Shown: one piece after another, positions 58,661 to 64,000 of the stretch
Layout of the letters: the number at the start of each line of letters is the position of its first letter
How positions within the stretch are numbered: position 1 is the first letter of the stretch
Assembly (NCBI GenBank): GCA_963921825.1
Contig: OY997594.1
Coordinates: 17,241,001-17,305,000, forward strand
Direction: 5' to 3'
DNA: 64,000 bases
DNA from: Erodium maritimum
Lineage: Eukaryota > Streptophyta > Magnoliopsida > Geraniales > Geraniaceae
Notes under the pieces: generated by a model
Database searches by the model: none
What the model was told of the DNA's origin: nothing
Seen by the model: the letters and a program-made list of their open reading frames with translations, nothing else
Made by a program: the position numbers and the translations under genes

Positions 58661-61600
58661 TTATCGATCATTGCAGCACATGGCGCGTTTTGCCTCTTGA
58701 AGCTTCTGCCAGAGGCACAGCATCTCCCTCGGGCCTTGATAGTGGGCAATGACATAACCATCCTTGCACCCTTCATTAAAAATCCTCTCCTCTTTCTCAT
58801 ACCTAACTTGTAAACCTTCCTTCACCATTTCTGCAATCCATATGCCCATTGCTACATCTTCTAGCTTAAACATCTGCCATTCCAAGAATTCGTTTCTAAA
58901 ATTAGAAATCCATATGTGATTGATACGGACAGTGATGCAAATTGGGCAGGGGCCAGTCGTATCATGCATACCTTTAGCTGGCCTTTTCTGTGTCTTTTGT
59001 AGACTGATTTTGCTATGTCACGGGACACCACATAGCCCGGCCCATGTGCCCAAGGGGGATAAGTGTCTTCTGGCCATTCCTTCAATAAGCCGGAAAGGAG
59101 AATTAGATAAGGATCTTAGACAAATGTTATGTGCAGCCATATTCCAATTAATCCCTACCAAAGTTCTGAATGTCTGTTGGTGAGTTTTGGAACTAGTTAT
59201 TAGTAATGTCAGCTATGAGAGCCTAATTCTGTGGCTAAAGCAAGAAACTAAATTTGAATTAGAGAACACTCACGTCAAAATCAAAGATTGGAAAGTTATA
59301 TATGAAAACAGTATACTAATCATAGCCATCGGATTACAATTTAAATGGTTGAGATGTTCCAAACTTTAAGGTTGGAACTTTCCAATGTAAGGTTAAGTTT
59401 CCAAAATTAAGTTTAGATGCATCACAGCCGTTGAAAATTACAATCCAATAGGCACAAAAAAGTTTTCTGTTTTCACTGCAATTTTTGGTTTTCACTTGAT
59501 TGTTACTCTGAATTAGAGAGGGCACATTTGTGAGATTAGATCTTCTGAATTAGGAAAGGCTGAGAATTACCTCGGGGCTAATATACCACTTGCTATCAGT
59601 ATTACGGTGTGGTCGGGAATCTGAGTTGATGAGTCCATAAAGCAAACCACGAGTAACATTAACCCTTTTTAAGGAATCTAGCACTTCATCCACCCGAACA
59701 AATGCATCATCATCCGTCTTCATGACAAACTTTGCAGAAGCAACCTCGGTCTGTTGAAGAGATGAAGAGAATAAGCCTAAAGAATGATTCTCCATGTTTA
59801 AGAAAGAGGCAAGACTTTACCCCAAAGATGCAGATAGCTAAAGTTTTCCATGTGATGAGGTTGTAGTAGTCAACAAAAGGCATCAACTGAACGTCTCCGT
59901 ATGTCCGTGCCTCGTTCCAGAGTTCCTCGTTTACAATTTGGTTTTTGTGCTGCAGCACACCTTAACCTTGATTAGTAATTCAGTCATATGTGTTCAACAG
60001 CTTTTTGTTGTGTAATATACATGAAAAACCTCCAAATAACATCTAATGTAATTCAAAATTCAATCATATGCATAGATCATTCTAAAGTATGTAATTACCC
60101 AAGCTATAACAAATAAAGACTACATAGACAAAAAAAGAGTGATTCGGATATGGACTCACCAAACCAACAAAAAAGCGCACTGCAACTTCCCCTGACCGTA
60201 CAGCAGGATACTGCATCCATGTTCGCCGAACAGCCATCCTGCGTTTAAAATTGTTCGCTGTGGAGAAAACGCCAATGAAGAGATATAATGGTTTTTGAGG
60301 GGAAAGCGGAACAGATTTGAGTGCTTCTATATCAATTGTGTGATCTAGATCCTCTGATGTCGGTAAACCACTTGCCAGAACAGAAATTAATTTCAGGTCT
60401 CCAACAATCCTCACTTCACTAACAAGCCATGGCTCCAATGTCTGAACCGAAAACAAGCCAAGAAAAATTAATTTGGAGAACTTACATATAATCCAAGGAA
60501 AACGGGGTAGTGTTAAGAAAGAACACTAGGAAGAAGTCAAAGGAATTACTTCGCGATAAGCAAACGATGTTACATGCTTCCCATCTACTGTCATCTGTAT
60601 TCCCTCTGATCCAACTCTCAGTGTTGCAACAGACAAATAACCTTGCTTGAAGGGGAAATATTTTCTACTTTTAGATCCTTCCTGCATTTTCTTGGAACCC
60701 CTGTTATCATCTTTACCTACCAACTTGTTGCACTGGTCCAAATCATCCACTGCCAGATAGAACAAATAAGTTATTTAACTAAGAAAAAGTATATATTAGA
60801 AGGACAAAGGAACTAATCATAATATGATTTCACATTGAAACCTTCTCTGCGGTGGTATAAAATCTTATGTAGGGCAGTCACAATGTTTGATTTTTCTAAT
60901 ATATTTGAAATTTCTTTGCTTATTTAAGGTTGTCTTGTCTCTAATAGTGTCTATTTGATGATTGTTAAGTATATTTATATAACGGTACTTTTTGTTACTT
61001 CCCACATACTTTCTTGTCTTCTCTCTATTTTTTGGGTTATGAATCTCATTCCCAAAGTAATTGACAGAGCAACCATAAAACTAGAGAGGAATTCCAAAAC
61101 TATTTTGCACTATATAATGGAGACACCGAACATAGCTTCCTTAAACTGCCTTACCCAACCAATAACGTTTATGTTCGCATATTCCCCTTCCATTATATTG
61201 TTCTCTACATAATCATCCTTTTCTATTTCTCAAATTTCTCGTTCTCACAGCGAACAATCACATGATGAAGCACCCTTTCCAGATTCAGCCCCTCTATCCA
61301 ATGGTAGGTATGCAATATAATAAATAACATGCAATCTAGACTCCATTCACATAACTGCTGCTAGTAGGAGACTAGATACAGTCTCCATCAAACATATCTT
61401 AATAAAAAGCAACTACGACTGCTATGGATGAGCATAATCTACATGAGTTGTATGCAGAACTCCAACTTGAATAATGCATAATGCAACAAAGGGTTATGTC
61501 TACCTTTATGATTCTTGTCAGGAGCAGGAGATGGACATCGATCTTCTTCACCCCAATCATGAGCTACAGTCCATGTGTTTTGGACTATTACAGGGTCTTC

Positions 61601-62311
61601 AGTTACCTTATCACCATGAAGCCTTACATTGTAATGCAAGATGATGGGAGGATCAGGCTCCCCTGGAAGTGGTTCACCAGTTAAATCAATACGGAAATTC
61701 CCAATAAGACCGTTTGGAATGCCTATAATTGTAATAGAAGAACCCTGAGTCAAGCCACAAGGAGCTCGTAATGTATAATCACTACTATCAAGTTCTGTGG
61801 CATTCATTTTATTAAGAAAATGTGGACACTGTTTCTCCTTTCCTTTCCTTTGTGAAGTTCCATTTGTAGATCTGAGTCGTTCCTCCTCTACTGAAGCCAT
61901 GAGGGTATTCCATGCATTTCCTGCTTCCTTGATGGCCTCCACAGCATTGGGTAAACCCTGAGCATGATCAATTAAATGCTTCATCTTATTCCAAGTTCGC
62001 AGAGATTGTTGCTCATCGTTAGATAGATTCCTTGGAGCAAAAAGAATGGAAGATATGGTGTCAGAAGAAACCACTTGAGAAGCATTCTCTGGATTTTTAA
62101 GTGCCGGTGGAAGTGTAGATTGAACCCATTCAAGGGGATTGGTTGAGTTGGAGGAGAAAGGATTTGTGTGGTAAGTTTCCCCTATTGGATTCTTCATGAT
62201 GCCATATCTCAGGACCAGCACCATAAACAAAGAGATAATAACAACACCACCATACCATTTCTTCATTCTGTTTATCACAAAGTTATTAACAGTCTTGAGC
62301 CTCATATCCAT
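58661..62311 (-). CDS. GALT1: GALT1-type beta-1,3-galactosyltransferase, seven exons
   Basis: Exons on the minus strand: 62311-61504, 60749-60550, 60441-60160, 59949-59821, 59750-59571, 59079-58972 and 58873-58661. All introns are GT-AG and join in frame to 639 residues. It is a type II Golgi protein, with the membrane anchor at about residues 21-38 ([18 protein letters not shown]). The galectin-like domain spans about 180-335 ([29 protein letters not shown]). A GT31 domain follows ([21 protein letters not shown]) with the metal-binding DDD at 486-488 ([13 protein letters not shown]). [12 protein letters not shown] and [12 protein letters not shown] close the protein. Arabidopsis GALT1 adds beta-1,3-galactose to N-glycans when building the Lewis a epitope; related members act on hydroxyproline. 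GALT1 is preferred from length and sequence. Confidence 0.93.
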
Positions 62312-63982
62312 GGTAATTGAGATTGAAGAAGCCCGAATGCCACAAACATGTGATTCGCATGTTTGAGATTTCTAAACTATATGAATGAGAAAGAAAGATG
62401 TGCTCAAATCCTTCAGCAAGGTGATCCTGAATGTAAGCTCCACTTTCTGGCAGTGGCCAATCTAAGCCAACAATTCAACGGTGCCAATTATCATCTTCCG
62501 GTAGCATGCTCGTTTACCTTGACAGCTGGAAGCTCAACTAGCCCTGATGAAACAGAAAGGCCTCCAAAAATGTTCTTCACAGGGCACTTACCACTTACAT
62601 TCTGGATCAATTCATCTGCAAAAAAACATATATATAGATTAACCTATAAAATCCTGTCCAGGATATGCATGTATCTGAGTCTTGACTGTATAAATGACCA
62701 AAAAGGAGATTGTGAAGCAAAAGCGGCTTGAAATCATTAAAAGAAGAAGTAAAGAAACACAGTTCCGATGAACATCACAAGTGATAACCCAAAGAATTAA
62801 GTCATGATACATGACTTTTTAAACCGACTAGATTTCGTTGGAACGGCTACATAAAAATCACAAGGGATAACACAATGAATTCTTCTGAACCGACCCATTC
62901 CTAGTGTCACTATGTTCCTGTACTAAAACTACTGGATCAGTCCATCAAATTCATGAATATGAACAAACAAAAAAATCTAATGAAAAAGGCAAAATGTTAA
63001 ATTGCATTTACATATGATTAAGGGAGCAACAGGGATTTGCTATATTAAATTACCCGGTGAAACAATAGAACAGATTTCCAATTCAACCACATAAATAACA
63101 ACTCCATTTTATCAGGAAAGAAAGCTACATAACCAAATGACAGAGCTATGGAGCACAGATTTCAACTCCTCCAACCATATTAAAAGCAGAATGGTCAAAT
63201 CACCTACATTCATAGCATTTGACAAATCAACTTCTATTCCTGATTGAACACTTCAATCTCTCAACAGTTGACTACAACATCCATAACAATTAATACATTG
63301 GACCACTAAATGAAAAATCAACAAGATCCGGCGTTGAAACTAAGAAATTATACAAACTCAGAAACCATACCTTCACGCATTGGAGCCTAGCACAAAAACA
63401 TAGCTAAACTGAAGAAAGCTCAATAAAATCCAGGAATCAAAAACAAAATCACCAGATAACGATAAATTCAAATTTTCCTCTCTCGTTCCTCGGCTTTCTC
63501 GACCGCCAAACACTCACACACCACACATTCGGTTCAGAAAATGAAGCACAGAAAACACATCCACAGATCGGAATCATTCGCACCGAAATTCACCGCCATC
63601 GAAGGCAACAAACAGTTCAAACTTCAAAGCGAAGTAGACATTCCAAAAAAGGAAATTTAAAGTTCCAAAAATTGAAAACCACACACCAAAAAAAAGTAAC
63701 GCGGAGCTCTGAAATTGAGAAGAAAATCAACCGTTGGCAGTAGTAGAAAGGATAGAAGATGCTGAATTGCAGAGAGTAAAGTTGCAGAGAGCGAAAAGAG
63801 AGACACTCACCTTTGACTGTTCTTCTTCTTCCTCCTGCTCCGAGCGAGAGGAATGAGCGAGAAAGTTGAGGAAGCGCTCGATCTCTGTCGCTTTGAACTC
63901 GCCGAATCTTCAAGTCTTCAAGTCTAAGCGGTCGGCAGTACACTGTACACGGAAGATTGTTTAATCGATTCGAATTGTTCAA
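62312..63982 (-). other. Probable 5' leader and leader intron of the GALT1-type gene
   Basis: On the minus strand, CAAAG|GTGAGTG (near 63813) is a strong donor, and a T-rich tract ending GCAG near 62618 is a good acceptor. The AT-rich stretch between has no coding sign. This suggests a first non-coding exon at about 63813-63950 and a leader intron of about 1.2 kb. Confidence 0.5.
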
Positions 63983-64000
63983 TAAATAAATAAAATAAAA

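Noticed and set aside
1..64000. tRNA, rRNA or CRISPR-like arrays
   Set aside because: No cloverleaf-like A/B box pair, rRNA stretch or regularly spaced repeat-spacer array was seen; the tandem repeats have no unique spacers.

Overview
This is plant nuclear DNA. The genes are eudicot in type: families specific to plants (a Dof/CDF factor, a MYB-CC factor, a plant galectin-domain GT31 glycosyltransferase), short GT-AG introns with AT-rich interiors, and large AT-rich spacers filled with retroposons, hAT, PIF/Harbinger and LINE remnants. I cannot name the species; an asterid is only a guess. No bacterial-style operons, CRISPR arrays, rRNA or tRNA genes are visible.

Five protein-coding genes look intact. 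They are an EF-hand CML-type protein (14625-15131, -), a cycling Dof factor in two exons (17557-19741, -), a MYB-CC factor of the PHL8 type in six exons (51525-52776, +), an intronless RING-H2 E3 of the MPSR1 type (53155-53796, -) and a seven-exon GALT1-type beta-1,3-galactosyltransferase (58661-62311, -). From memory, the last four match gene neighbours on two duplicated Arabidopsis chromosome 1 segments (CDF5/PHL8 and Dof/MPSR1/GALT1), so the gene order looks ancestral.

Almost everything between 1 and 14 kb and between 20 and 48 kb is transposon debris. Many insertions can be delimited to the base because their target-site duplications survive. They include poly-A retroposons (4.0-6.0, 7.9-9.8, 10.5-10.9, 25.8-26.7, 30.1-32.6, 41.7-42.8 and 55.2-56.0 kb) and LINE ORF1-bearing elements without ORF2 (20.5-21.9, 26.8-29.0 and 38.0-41.6 kb). 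There are decayed LINE ORF2 copies (21.9-24.3 and 35.6-37.3 kb), five hAT-like elements with 8-bp duplications, PIF/Harbinger elements (33.3-35.5 and about 44.1-46.9 kb, with a remnant at 56.1-57.1 kb) and a 2.58-kb solo LTR nested in a LINE-type element. A fragment of the ribosomal protein L3 gene lies at 6.9-7.3 kb.

Layout: 1-14 kb is repeat-dominated; 14.6-20.4 kb holds the CML and CDF genes with the CDF promoter; 20.5-48.9 kb is a nested transposon block that separates two genes adjacent in Arabidopsis; 51-64 kb is gene-dense. I found no convincing new biological system. The most notable features are the dense, datable nesting of insertions, a retroposon ORF whose start codon comes from the target-site duplication, a GC-AG intron in the MYB gene, three W-box-bearing repeats upstream of it, and a long near-perfect hairpin at 48.7 kb.
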